Source: Hemicordylus capensis (Eukaryota; Chordata; Lepidosauria; Squamata; Cordylidae). Taken from it: a stretch of DNA of 64,000 bases. The notes beneath the pieces were generated by a model, which was not told where the DNA came from, searched no databases, and saw only the letters and a program-made list of their open reading frames with translations. The DNA is taken from contig NC_069661.1 in assembly GCF_027244095.1 (NCBI RefSeq), forward strand, positions 188,622,501-188,686,500, written 5' to 3'. Shown here piece after piece: positions 1-9,153 of the stretch (position 1 is its first letter; each line of letters opens with the position of its first letter). Position numbers and translations under genes: made by a program.

Positions 1-185
1 CTGCTGGTTAAAATCCCCGCTGGTACTATATCGGGCAGCAGCAATATAGGAAGGTGCTGAAAGGCATCTTCTCATACTGCATGGGAGGAGTCAATGGTAA
101 ACCCCTCCTGTATTCTACCAAAGAAAACCACAGGGGTCTGTGGGCGCCAGGAGTCGAAATCGACTTGATGGCACACTTTATGATG
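1..185 (+). repeat. SINE / RTE-BovB-like 3' tail
   Basis: The stretch around 100-180 reads through a block meaning 'caccaaagaaaaccacagggntctgtgg..ccaggagtcgaaatcgacttgatggcaca', which I recognise as the tail shared by squamate SINEs and RTE/BovB LINEs. The element is cut by the left edge, so its head is not visible. The small open frames on both strands here are incidental. The family name comes from memory of squamate repeats and was not checked against a library. Confidence 0.55.
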
Positions 186-430
186 ATGAGAGCAGCAAAG
201 ATGCATTATTTCTCTGCTACCATTTGTGTGTGTTGTCTGTTGTCTCTTGACGAGGCCTTCACATTGGTGGTACCAAAAACATGGAATGGCCTTGCTTAGC
301 ATATCCTCTTTGACAATCTGCCAAACAGCTTCATCATTTCTCATTATTTTGAAAAAATTTAATGTTTGATCTGATTTTAGATACTCTTTTGTTTCATAAT
401 TATGTATGTCTAGTGCTGTTTTTATTGTAA
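186..430. other. No recognised feature (intronic/intergenic, AT-rich)
   Basis: AT-rich unique-looking sequence with no coding signal or repeat signature that I can identify. It lies upstream of the FRS2 coding exons and is probably part of a 5' intron of that gene. Confidence 0.4.
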
Positions 431-770
431 CTAGCTAACCCAGCACAGAGCATCTGTGCGGTAGTGTACTCAGCCTTTGGCTTCTCCTCCGGAGACTTCA
501 TTTACGCCCCCCCGTCACCGCCCGCCCATTTTTATCCTCCCCCCCCTTCTGCTCACTTGGCATCTGTGGCCATGCAGCCCACCCACCTGCTCCTTGCCAG
601 TTCATCCTGGCCACCATAACTGCCCCAGCTTGCTCTCCCCCCCACCCTCAGCCCCAGCTTGCTCTCACCCCCACCCCCACCCTCGGCCCCAGCTTGCTCT
701 CACCCCCACCCTCGGCCCCAGCTTGTTCTCCCCCCCACCCCCACCCTCGGCCCCAGCTTGTAATATAAAC
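431..770 (-). mobile_element. Helitron 3' end with C-rich minisatellite
   Basis: Read on the minus strand, the segment ends with a perfect 7-bp-stem hairpin (GCACAGAGCATCTGTGC on the plus strand, 443-459), a short spacer, then CTAG (431-434) followed by a T. Hairpin plus CTRR plus T is the known Helitron 3' terminus. Inward lies an extreme C-rich tract, and 622-760 contains a minisatellite whose roughly 30-bp unit carries CCCCAGCTTG, about four to five copies with variable C-run lengths. The 5' end (TC on the minus strand) could not be located, so the right boundary is approximate. A decayed relative lies at 4897-5270. Confidence 0.5.
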
Positions 771-1383
771 TGTTTTGAGTGTATGTTTAACAGAAAAGCA
801 GGTTAGAAATGATAAACAGTCAATATCTCCCAGATTGTTCCCCCTTCTACTCTAATGAAGCTGAAGTGTAAAATCATTTTGACAATTAAAACTAGGTCTT
901 TTCATGCATTTTTCCATTGGTCATAGAGAGGACAAAAAAATAAACTGGATATTATTATTTTGTTGTATATGGTGTTAAAGACTGTGCTCTAGAGCTGAGG
1001 GATCATATGTGTGAGCTGTGTAAAAATCATAGTTGTATGTAAGCTTAGAGATGTAAATCTAGCCTTCCCAGTGCAATTTAATTATGCAAGATGAAAGGAA
1101 TGCCTAGTGGCAATTTATTCACACTGTAAGAAAAAAATGTTTTATACAATACATATAATTAAACAGCTTTTGAGCAAGATGTTTCTTAGTCATAACAGTG
1201 ACTATATAATAAGAACCAGGTTATAATCTTAGTAATTTGGTCCATGTGTTCTGAATTTAATTTGTATGTAATACAGACCTCAGAGCTTCTAGATTTTCAT
1301 GTGTGTAACTCTGAAAGAATTGTCCCAAGTGTTTGTCTAAACAGAAACAAACTATATTTCACAAATGAAGGTAGAACTCAGTA
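771..1383. other. No recognised feature
   Basis: AT-rich sequence without coding potential or a repeat family that I recognise. Confidence 0.4.
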
Positions 1384-2155
1384 CCTGACACTGAAGCACA
1401 TGTGTCCACCATCTGGAATTGTGGTGGATGACATAATCACAAACTATGTGTTCGATGTGTCCCTACAACTATACCAAATTTGGTCCAGATTGGTTCCCAC
1501 TTGCACCTCAAACGTTCATGTGTCTGCCATCTTGAATCAGGTGGATGACATCATTACAAACTACACACTTGAACCATGCCTGTGTGTCCTTACAGGTGTT
1601 GCAAATTTGGTTCAAATCAGTTATGCAGTTCACAGGTTAGCCCAATTACACCTCAAATGTTCACATGTCCACCATCTTGAACTGGAGTGGATGACATCAT
1701 CACAAACCATGCTGTTGAGGTGTCCCTGTGTGTCACTCACTACAGTTGTAACAAATTTGGTTCAAATCAGTTAGGCAGTCCCACAAGTTAGCCTTCTTGT
1801 TCCTCATCATTTACACATCTGCCATCTTGGATCAGGGTGGATGACATCATCACAAACTTTGCTGTTGAGGCATTCCTATGTGTCCTTACAGCTGTAGCAA
1901 ATTTGGTTCAAATCGGTTAGGTGATTCACAAGTTAGCTCACTTGCGGCTCAAATGTTCATGTGTCTGCCATTTTGAATGGGGGTGGATGACATAACCACA
2001 CTCTGTGCTGTTGAGGTGTCCCTAAAACTGTACCCAATTTGGTTCATATTGGCCCAGACATTGCAAAGTTGATGCAGGGGACACACAGATAGACAGATAC
2101 ACAGATGGAATGCTGGGTGATCTCATAAGCCTACTGGAAAGTGGGCTAAAAATGG
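1384..2155 (-). repeat. ~145-bp tandem-repeat element, copy 1
   Basis: Five diverged units begin with GGATGACATMATYACA at 1426, 1543, 1689, 1839 and 1984, giving spacings of 117, 146, 150 and 145 bp. Each unit also contains an AATTTGGTTCAAATC-like core. On the minus strand the right-hand end (about 2155) reads TTTTTAGCCCACTTTCC and then GGCTTATGAGATCACCC, the same lead sequence found at 36943 on the plus strand. It is therefore a dispersed element carrying an internal tandem array, probably a Helitron or other non-autonomous DNA element; the class is not established. The 176-codon open frame across it is a by-product of the tandem structure. Confidence 0.6.
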
Positions 2156-2509
2156 CTCTGCACTGAACGAATGAGTAGCTTTATTATTATCATAGATCAG
2201 CTGAAAACCCAACCAATTATACAACATTCAGATAAGAGATCTATCATACAGTACACCAACAAAGAAAACATCTTATGTTGGGATCTAAAGGGGAGAAATT
2301 AATTGTGAACGGATCTTAACAATGGCTGCACAAAATTTAGCAGCCTTGTGTTTGATAGATTTATTGTCTGCAAGTAGAAATGCGACATAAATTTCATCAG
2401 TTTGGCCAGGGTAATGTAATAACAAGGGAGTAATAAGGCTACGTTGACTAGCAGCATATGGTGGATGGCCCTACACAGATTTTGACCAGTGTTTCCTATC
2501 TGCGGCAGT
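2156..2509. other. Unclassified sequence, possibly an old LINE fragment
   Basis: No open gene. The text continues after the next two insertions (3062-3191 and 3450 onward), so this is the host sequence into which a hAT element and a palindromic MITE were inserted. The sequence may be an old minus-strand LINE piece, but I could not assign a family. Confidence 0.3.
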
Positions 2510-3061
2510 TAGGGATGTGCACGGAACCAGCTGGTGTGGTTTGGTTTGAATCCGAACCTGGACCTGGCCAGTTCAGTCCGGCCCCCCCTCGAACCATCTG
2601 GTCCTCGGGGGTTAGTGAACAATTTAAAAAATAAAACAAAATAAAAATGTTAACTCCCCCCCCCCTTTGGGGGAGTTGTTGGAGGCAACGGGGGTGTGTG
2701 TCTGTGGAGGTTCCCCCTCCCCCCACTGGCCTCCCTTATTGCCACCACTGGCCATTTGGTCCCCCTCCGCTGCGGCGGGGGGGGAGGCCCAAATGGGCTG
2801 AACAGCCAGCCAAATGGCTGGTGGCGGCAATAAGGCAGGCTGGCGGGGGGAGGGGGCACCTCTGTGGGCCCCCTCAACCTCCAGCAACTCAACCCCAAAG
2901 GGTGTAAGTAAAAAATAAAAAAAATAAAAAACCATGAAACCCCCCCCCCCAACAGTCAGGGGGTGTTCGGTCCGGGGTCAGAACGAAAAGGGGATGGTTC
3001 GGTTCAACCCTGAATGGTTGAACCGAACAGGTTCGATGTTAAACCTGTTTGCACATCCCTA
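2510..3061. mobile_element. Non-autonomous hAT-like element (TAGGGATGTGCA family)
   Basis: The ends are TAGGGATGTGCA at 2510 and its complement TTGCACATCCCTA ending at 3061. The flanking octamers, gcggcagt (2502-2509) and gtggcagc (3062-3069), match at six of eight positions, consistent with an aged 8-bp hAT target duplication. The interior is GC-rich with long C and G runs and codes for nothing convincing; the open frames on both strands are low-complexity Pro/Gly translations. The same family recurs at 46782-47466, 50029-50345 and, as fragments, near 8151 and 61848. Confidence 0.65.
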
Positions 3062-3191
3062 GTGGCAGCACACTTTCCAGACTATGAATTCCACCCACAG
3101 GAACAGCTTTTCAGGAGGCACAGTGTCTTGCAGATAAGGGTAATCTGCAAAAATAGAGGCCCTCACTCTACATGAGTAGAAATGTTTTCTG

Positions 3192-3441
3192 CAGGGTGGA
3201 TTTGATTTAAATCAAACTGATTTAAATCACGATTTAAATCAAACTGATTTAAATCACGATTTAAATCACTAGCAGGGTGGATAAAAATTAAAAAAAATCC
3301 GATTTAAATAAAAAAAATCCAATTTAAATCAAAAAAATTGGATTTTTTAAAATTTAAATCGGATTTTTTTGATTTTTATCCACCCTGCTAGTGATTTAAA
3401 TCGTGATTTAAATCAGTTTGATTTAAATCAAATCCACCCTG
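3192..3441. mobile_element. Palindromic hAT-type MITE with perfect 8-bp TSD
   Basis: The element starts CAGGGTGGATTTGATTTAAA and ends with the exact complement. It is flanked by identical octamers gttttctg at 3184-3191 and 3442-3449, the hallmark of hAT insertion. Nearly the whole 250 bp folds on itself. The left arm carries one extra 27-bp tandem unit relative to the right arm. A second palindrome with the same CAGGGTGG end is embedded at 3273-3387. There is no coding capacity, so it must have been moved by another element's transposase. Confidence 0.85.
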
Positions 3442-3807
3442 GTTTTCTGCTTGTACTATTCCACTTTTAGAATACAAGCTAGTATTTTCACACTGAGATA
3501 TTTTTGAGAAGTTTTTTATTTCAGAAAACATGAAATACTGTTTTACCCTCAGTAGGCACACTTTACCTTTAGTGTAAGGAGACTGAACTAATATCTGTAA
3601 GTGTAATACACTCTAAAGTAAGTTACATTTAAAGTTTTTAGATAGAGGAATGGATTTGGCTCTGCAAGAAATGCCCTATTAATCTGAACTATAAAACTCT
3701 TAGCAAAAAAGTGAAATAGCCAGCGTGGCAACCACCCTAACACATTTCAAAATGGCTTTTGTGTGGGCTGTGGGGTTGAGACTGCCTTGGTTGGCCTGAT
3801 GGATGAT
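3442..3807. other. No recognised feature
   Basis: AT-rich sequence; no gene or repeat family identified. Confidence 0.35.
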
Positions 3808-4046
3808 GAGCCGGATGGATGATCAGTGTGGTGTAGTGGTTACATTACTGGACTAGGACCAGGAGACCCGAGTTCAAATCCCCATTCAGCCATGAAACTA
3901 GCTGGGTGATTCTGGGCCAGTTACTTCTCTCTCAGCCTAACCTATTTCACAGGGTTGTTGTGAAAGAGAAACTCAAGTATGTAGTACACCGCTCTGGGCT
4001 CCTTGGAGGAAGAGCGGGATATAAATGTAATAATAATAATAAATAA
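3808..4046 (+). mobile_element. tRNA-derived squamate SINE (Sauria-type), copy 1
   Basis: The tRNA-like head contains an A-box-like GTGTAGTGGTTACATTACTG and a B-box GAGTTCAAATCCC. These are followed by a body including CTGGGTGATTCTGGGCCAG, a GGCTCCTTGGAGGAAGAGCG segment, and an AAT-rich tail. A second copy at 18903-19125 matches it throughout. Transcription of such elements uses the internal Pol III promoter; this copy looks like an ordinary fossil insert. Confidence 0.75.
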
Positions 4047-4459
4047 TACATATGGTGATCTGGCAATTCCTAATGTTATGAAATCTCATCTTGCTGCCAT
4101 ATTAACTGTTTTTTGCTGGTAAGACAGAGAAGTATCTGATGATGCACAATGAATTGCAGAACAATTAGGAGTGGAGTGTTCACTAGCAGTTTGAATTGGG
4201 TTACAGTAGCACAGTTGTGTATATTACAAATGACTCAAAACAATAATGAATATGTGATAAATATGGAGAATATCTTGTATCCTTTGTATTCGCATTAGCA
4301 TCAATATTATATAGTGCAGAGGGAACTAAAAAATTTCACTAGTGAGGGAACTAAAAAAATTCCATTTATAATTTGTATTTCTTGTTCTATTTACAAATAA
4401 AATTTATAGGTCATACTGAGGAACACACATATATTTAAATGATTAAAATTTGAGAAAGA
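4047..4459. other. No recognised feature
   Basis: AT-rich, unique-looking sequence with no coding signal. Confidence 0.35.
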
Positions 4460-4735
4460 GACATTGGTCTTACCTATGAAAGGAGTACCTGCACAGGCAC
4501 GTCTGAGACTTCCGGTCATATCCGGACAACGGGGGCAACAGCGTGGCAGCGTGGTATGCTGCCATCTTGATGGGCTTTGAAAAAATGGATGCTGACAGCA
4601 GGAGGGGTAAGTGCATCCTCACCCGCTCTTAAAGTTAGATACTCCCTGCTGTCAAACTGGTTTGAAGGCCCATAAATGGCCTCCGAACCAGTTCCGTGCA
4701 CATCACTAGCAGGGAGTGCATTCCGAAGTCTCAGG
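4460..4735. repeat. Unclassified repeat with inverted-repeat character
   Basis: It opens with CATTGGTCTTACCTATGAAA, similar to the CATTGGTCTTACC segment in the DIRS fossil at 13920. A GAGACTTCCG-type motif near 4505 is mirrored by CGAAGTCTC near 4723. CTCCCTGCT (4631) is mirrored by AGCAGGGAG (4709). The tract 4672-4708 resembles the end of the TAGGGATGTGCA hAT family. This looks like a composite of a terminal-repeat remnant with a small hAT insert, but no single family assignment is secure. Confidence 0.35.
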
Positions 4736-4896
4736 GTACGCAACAGAAAAGGCCCACCCCTGTGTAGCCACCAGACAAGTTGGTGGCAACTGCAGATGAA
4801 CCTCTCCGGATGATCTCAATGGGCGATGGGCTCATAGTGAAGAAGATGTTCTCTTAAATACCTTGGGCCTAAGCTGTTTAGGGCTTTATTAGGTTA
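4736..4896 (-). mobile_element. L2 LINE fragment, 3' part of an interrupted copy
   Basis: On the minus strand this matches the L2 segment that follows the reverse transcriptase: compare 62160-62310, where the same wording around CTCTCC-GATGATCTCAATGG-CGATGGGGCTCAT-ACG and TTAGGGCTTTAT occurs. The copy is interrupted at about 4896 and resumes at about 5714. Confidence 0.6.
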
Positions 4897-5270
4897 CTAA
4901 CTGATCTCGTGCAGATCATCTGTGCCCCTAGTTCACCCGATGCTGCTTTCTGCCCCCCCCCCGCCACTGCGTTCTTGCCTGCCCGCCCCCGCCTCATTCT
5001 CCCCCTGCCCATCTTCTTCTCCACCCACCTCCTGCCCTCCGTTTTCTTCCTTCCCCACCCACCGGCAGTCTGTTTTCCTGCTCACCCCCTGCCCACCCTC
5101 TTTTTCCTTCCCTGCCAGCCTTCTGTGCTGCTGCCTGCCACCGTTTTCTTCGGCTGGCCGGCACTATTCTCCCCCATTTTTTTGGCCCGCTCACTGGCTG
5201 GCTGCCACCACCATTTTCGTCCCGTGGCTATCTATGCCTTAGAGGGGGGAAAAATATATATATATACGCA
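4897..5270 (-). mobile_element. Decayed Helitron-like C-rich element inside an L2 copy
   Basis: The left boundary reads CTAACTGATCTCGTGCAGATCATCTGTGC. On the minus strand this is a degenerate form of the hairpin and CTAG terminus seen at 431-459. The interior is strongly C/T-rich (4950-5200). The right edge runs into a TATA-rich tract with a CTAAGGCATA motif that also occurs at about 36478. It interrupts an L2 fragment. The Pro/Ser/Phe-rich open frames here are low-complexity artefacts. Confidence 0.4.
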
Positions 5271-5279
5271 TACACACTC

Positions 5280-5713
5280 CATACTTAAGTAGTGACTTGA
5301 TACCAAAGTTCAGGCGAGCCCTTACCGTCGCCTGACTAAATGCTCTACCTACAACGGTCCTATCTGGAAGATTTGCAGGCATGTCAAGTGTATCTAGAGT
5401 GTGTCCATGTGGATCTGGCCATATTGAAACAACCACTCATGTCCTGTTGTATTGCAACTATTATAGAGAAGTAAGATGTAAATTAATAGCCCCGCTTTTG
5501 AATAATTTCCCTGGTCAAGATGAATTTTATTTAAATTACTTGCTTACCAATCCAAATTCTGATGTTGTATATACGGTGGCTAAATTTTGCTATATAATAT
5601 GTCAAATGCGGGCTCACATGGTGTAATGAACTTTTATTGCTTTTTTAAATCTTATTTTTTATCTGTTTTTATCTTATTGAACTGGTCTATAACCGAAATA
5701 GATTGATTGATTC
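5280..5713 (+). mobile_element. LINE 3' fragment encoding a C-terminal zinc-knuckle
   Basis: The frame 5381-5626 translates to a segment with CPCGSGHIETTTHVLLYC, a Cys-Cys-His-Cys knuckle typical of the far C-terminus of several non-LTR retrotransposons. The same module ([18 protein letters not shown]) recurs at 52114-52731 on the minus strand. The 3' end is marked by repeated GATT units (about 5700-5711). The LINE clade is uncertain; it is not the L2 type that surrounds it. The fragment is 5'-truncated, as is usual. Confidence 0.6.
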
Positions 5714-6160
5714 CTGAAAACTTATTGGTAGCCAATGTAGTTCTTTTAATATAGGAGTAATATAGTCTCTTTGAGATGAACTGGAGACCAACCTAGCTAC
5801 CACATGCTGTACCAATTGCAGTTTCCTGACTATGTCTTACTACTAACAAAGGCAGCCTCACATAGAACACATTGCAGTAGTAAAGTCTGGAGATTACCAG
5901 CATATGCACTACAGTTCTGAGGTTGTTTATGTCAAGAAACAGACATAGCTGATATATCAGCCAAAGCTGATAGAAAGAACCTCTGGCCACTGCCTCAGCC
6001 TGAGACACCAGGAAAACATTTGGGTCCAAAAGCACTCCCAGGCTGTGTACCTGTTCATTCTGGAGAAATGTGACCCCATCCAGAACTGGCAGATCAAAAT
6101 TGACTCCTGCCTTACAATCCCACACAATAAGTACCTCCGTCTTTTTGGATTCAGTCCGGT
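5714..6160 (-). mobile_element. L2 LINE fragment, resumed after nested insertions
   Basis: The minus-strand frame 5793-6125 reads DLPVLDGVTFLQNEQVHSLG and then LLDP, VARGSFYQL, LVISRLYYCN. This aligns with the complete-looking L2 copy at 62363-63556 (DLSVLDGVTLSQKEQVRSLG, ARGAFYQLRL, LVTSRLDYYN). It is the continuation of the piece at 4736-4896. The reading frame is degenerate. Confidence 0.7.
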
Positions 6161-6256
6161 TTTTTTAGTTGCTGTTTGGTTAGATGGTAAATTGCCCTGA
6201 GATTTTATATAGGGCAGTATATAAAACAAACAAACAAACAAACAAATAAATAAATT
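6161..6256 (+). mobile_element. LINE 3' tail with (AAAC)n/(AAAT)n end
   Basis: The text GTAAATTGCCCTGAG, then AGGGCAGTATATAAAA, followed by a CAAA/TAAA repeat, is the usual 3' terminus of squamate L2-like LINEs. It sits in the opposite orientation to the L2 fragment on its left and therefore is a separate later insertion. Confidence 0.55.
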
Positions 6257-6529
6257 TGGGTCTATTATCAAGGCCAGACAAACTTGTGTTTCCCTGAATG
6301 AAAGGGAGCATGATGGACAAGACAGAAGTTGCCTGGTGGCCTCAATAAAACTTGTTTCTTTCTTAGCTCTCTTCGCCCCACACCCGAAATCCTCCTAACA
6401 TTGTTCCCTCCTTATTTAGTTGTGTATCCTTTCCCTAAACACCCCTTTCTGAGACCTAATACTGGAGTTGGACACCACTTCGGTGCAAATTTCACCTAAA
6501 AATATAAAACTGTAGCCCAAACTATCTTT

Positions 6530-7205
6530 GTCCATGAAATTGTGTGGTAGGTGAATTGGCCAAAGCTGGTAGAATGTACTTTTTGCATCGAGGCCCTTAG
6601 CAATAGGCAGCATCCAGACTAGTCAGTTGCAGCTAAGTACCATTGAAACCAATGAGACAAATTAGTCATGGCTAACTTAAGTCCCTTTAATTGTAATGAA
6701 ATTTAGTATGAACAATAAAAACAAATGCAGCAAGATAAATACAGGAAGCCAATAAAAGACCTTGGCAAATGAAAAGGTATTCACCTGACACTAAAACAAG
6801 TATAGCCTTGGCACTAGGCAACCCCCCTGACCCCCCAGTGAAGGGCAGAAGTGAGGCACCTCTACAGAAAAAGCCTGCATGGGGATTCCCACCCAATGTG
6901 GATCAGATGGGATAGTGCCTAATGGCTAGTCTTTGCAATCAGGAAAGTTGATATGGGAGAAGGAACTCCTTAATCTTGATTCTAAGATGTTTTAAAGAGA
7001 CCACCAGCACTTTGAATTGGGTCCAGAAACAAACTGGGAGCCAGTAAAGTTGTGTTAACACCAGAGACAAGTTTTCCATATGCGCAGTCCAGGTAGTAAC
7101 CCAGCTACTACATTTGATACTAACTGCAGTTTGCAGTCTTCGAGGACAACATCACATAACTACATATTACAATAATCCAACTGGGATGTTACTGGGCTGT
7201 TAGAA
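6530..7205 (-). mobile_element. Scattered L2 LINE fragments
   Basis: The minus strand shows AKSTFYQLWPIHLP near 6540-6600. A stretch at 6760-6870 matches an L2 3' segment (CACCTGACAC... GAGGCACCTCTACAG). Another at 6985-7195 matches the text that follows the L2 ORF, namely 'gtccagaaacaaactgggagccagtaaag' and 'acattacaataatccaactgg'. They probably represent two rearranged copies. None has an intact frame. Confidence 0.5.
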
Positions 7206-8150
7206 ATTTTGAAGCCATGGCTTTCTACAACTTTACTCTCTTTGGAAAAATTTAAAATAATAATCAACTCTAAACTTCAAAAACATGAAATCTTATGTTG
7301 TGTTTTGTCTGAATAGGAATGTTCGTTGTAACATCTGTTTTCTCTGTAGTTAGATGCTCACCTGGGTTAAATAGCAATAAACTCCAGTTAAGCAGTGTAA
7401 TGGTAGGTAGAAACCAAGAACACCTAAATATATATTTTCTGTATGGAGTAAGCATTTTAATATGCAGTATGAGTTAAATGGAGGGGAGATCTGTTGCAGA
7501 TATATTGCAGTATTGTAATGAATACAACAAAGAATGACTTTTGGGGTGAGGCATTTTTCTGTCAGCACTCTGTCCCTCATACAGAATTCTCTTATTGATC
7601 TGCCCATGCTTGCTTGCTTGCTTTCAGAGAGGGAGACAAAGGGCCCTCCCTCAACTCGAATTATAATGTAGGAGGATAACATACTCATGCACTTTTGTTG
7701 CCCTACAAGCATCCCTTGTTTAAGGTGTTTTGCTTTTCAGGTCAGTCTCCTATTTAAAATAGCTTTCTGAAGTTCCTCTTACAGTTTAGTTTTTTTTAAA
7801 CTTGGATTTCTAGGTCAAGTGGCTATTTGTGTGGAATGGCAACATGATGTTTTGAAGTATGACACAAGTACTGATGCTGCACCAGTGGCTAGGAGTATTA
7901 ATGGCCAAATCTAGGTGAGTGCATGTAACTTCAATTTGGGCAGATGTTTGAACTCTTTTCCTGAATTGGTTCAGTGTAGAACTGTAATACAAACTTTACT
8001 GATGAACAGAAATGTTGGCTTTTCTGGGAAATTTGGAATTGGAAAAAATTCTCATGCAAATTTCCCCTCATTTGCATAAAATTTGCATTACTTTTCATTT
8101 GTGTGTAATGTCACACACAAACACACACAGTTTTCTGATGCCCTAAATAG
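7206..8150. other. No recognised feature
   Basis: Unique-looking AT-rich intronic sequence. Short (CA) tracts occur near 8110-8130. There is no support for a gene. Confidence 0.35.
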
Positions 8151-8347
8151 TAGGGATGTGCACAAAATTACAGGTAACTCTAATAAATTCAAATTCAAAC
8201 CCGTTTGAATTTGAAACCATTGAATAGTGCAGATTCACTCGAATCAGTTCAAATTCACACACAGTCTAGTCAAATTCAGTCGAATTTCCACTCTATTAAA
8301 TGATTTCAAATTTTAATCAACTTGAGCGAATTTCGTGCACAGCCCTA
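8151..8347. mobile_element. Short hAT-like element (TAGGGATGTGCA end)
   Basis: It begins TAGGGATGTGCACAAAATT and ends AATTTCGTGCACAGCCCTA, so the ends are complementary over about 19 positions with mismatches. The interior is rich in GAATTCAAATT-type words. The flanking octamers (ctaaatag and ttgatgtg) do not match, so either the copy is old or its boundaries are slightly off. It differs internally from the GC-rich members at 2510 and 46782. Confidence 0.5.
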
Positions 8348-9087
8348 TTGATGTGATCTGATTGTGACTGATTTGGCATGTTATTTGACCTATTTATACA
8401 GTAACAAAAACCCACCTCCACGGTATTAATTTCTCCTCACTTTATGTCAGTTTTCAAGTAGCCGTGTAAAAATTTTAGAAATGAAAATTTCCCCATGGGG
8501 AAAAAACTACAGGAAAAAATTCCAGAAAATTCTCCATTTTAGAATTTCTCCTGCTTTCTTAAGGAGGATCCTTCAAATGAAACCAGTTATTGCCGAATGG
8601 ACAGCTTGTCATTGTCCATTGTTCTTGTCATAATTTTTCATTGGAAGACACTTCTCTCTGTGCAAATTGCTCGGCTTCAGTTACTTTGGCACTTTTCCAG
8701 CATTCAGTATGAGCTACAGAAATTACCCAAACATCATAAATGTCCATTAATTTAACAGTTTTAAAAGGATTGTGACATTGTTGATAGTGTTTTACCTTGG
8801 AATTCTGAATATTATTTTGAGACAATCCATTATTATGTTTAATAGATTGAAATTGGTAATTGTATTGTCATTCACTCTTAACAATAATTAACTGTTGTAT
8901 AAACAAAGCACTATAACTTAATCTTTTCTCATATGTGTTTACTTTCTATCATTCTACTAGTCGCTCCCCTCTTGTCAGTTTTCTTTATAGGCATCTGCTG
9001 TGCTGTTTGCATGTACTGCTTTTCTCTCTCTTTTAAAACATGTTCTTTGCTTTTGTTGTAGCAATTACATGGTCTCCTAAAGAAGTC
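8348..9087. other. Intron sequence upstream of the FRS2 start codon exon
   Basis: No repeat or gene recognised. The T-rich run before 9060 (TCTCTCTCTTTTAAAAC, TTTGCTTTTGTTGTAG at about 9046-9061) is a plausible polypyrimidine tract and acceptor, with AG at 9060-9061. The FRS2 exon containing the ATG would then start at about 9062. Confidence 0.4.
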
Positions 9088-9153
9088 ATGGGTAGCTGTT
9101 GTAGCTGTCCAGATAAAGAAACAATTCCCGATAATCATCTAAACAAATTCAAG
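9088..9153 (+). CDS. FRS2: FRS2 coding exon 1
   Basis: It encodes residues 1-22, MGSCCSCPDKETIPDNHLNK and then FK, with a phase-0 donor GTAAAA. It contains the whole acylation signal. The open frame that continues past 9153 is intron read-through. Confidence 0.95.

Noticed and set aside
477-806. 109-codon proline/serine-rich open frame
   Set aside because: It is the translation of a C-rich minisatellite within a Helitron remnant; there is no domain or splice context.
1426-2000. Regularly spaced repeats that might suggest a CRISPR array
   Set aside because: Units are ~145 bp with no short constant repeat plus unique spacers, and the genome is vertebrate; it is a tandem-repeat element.
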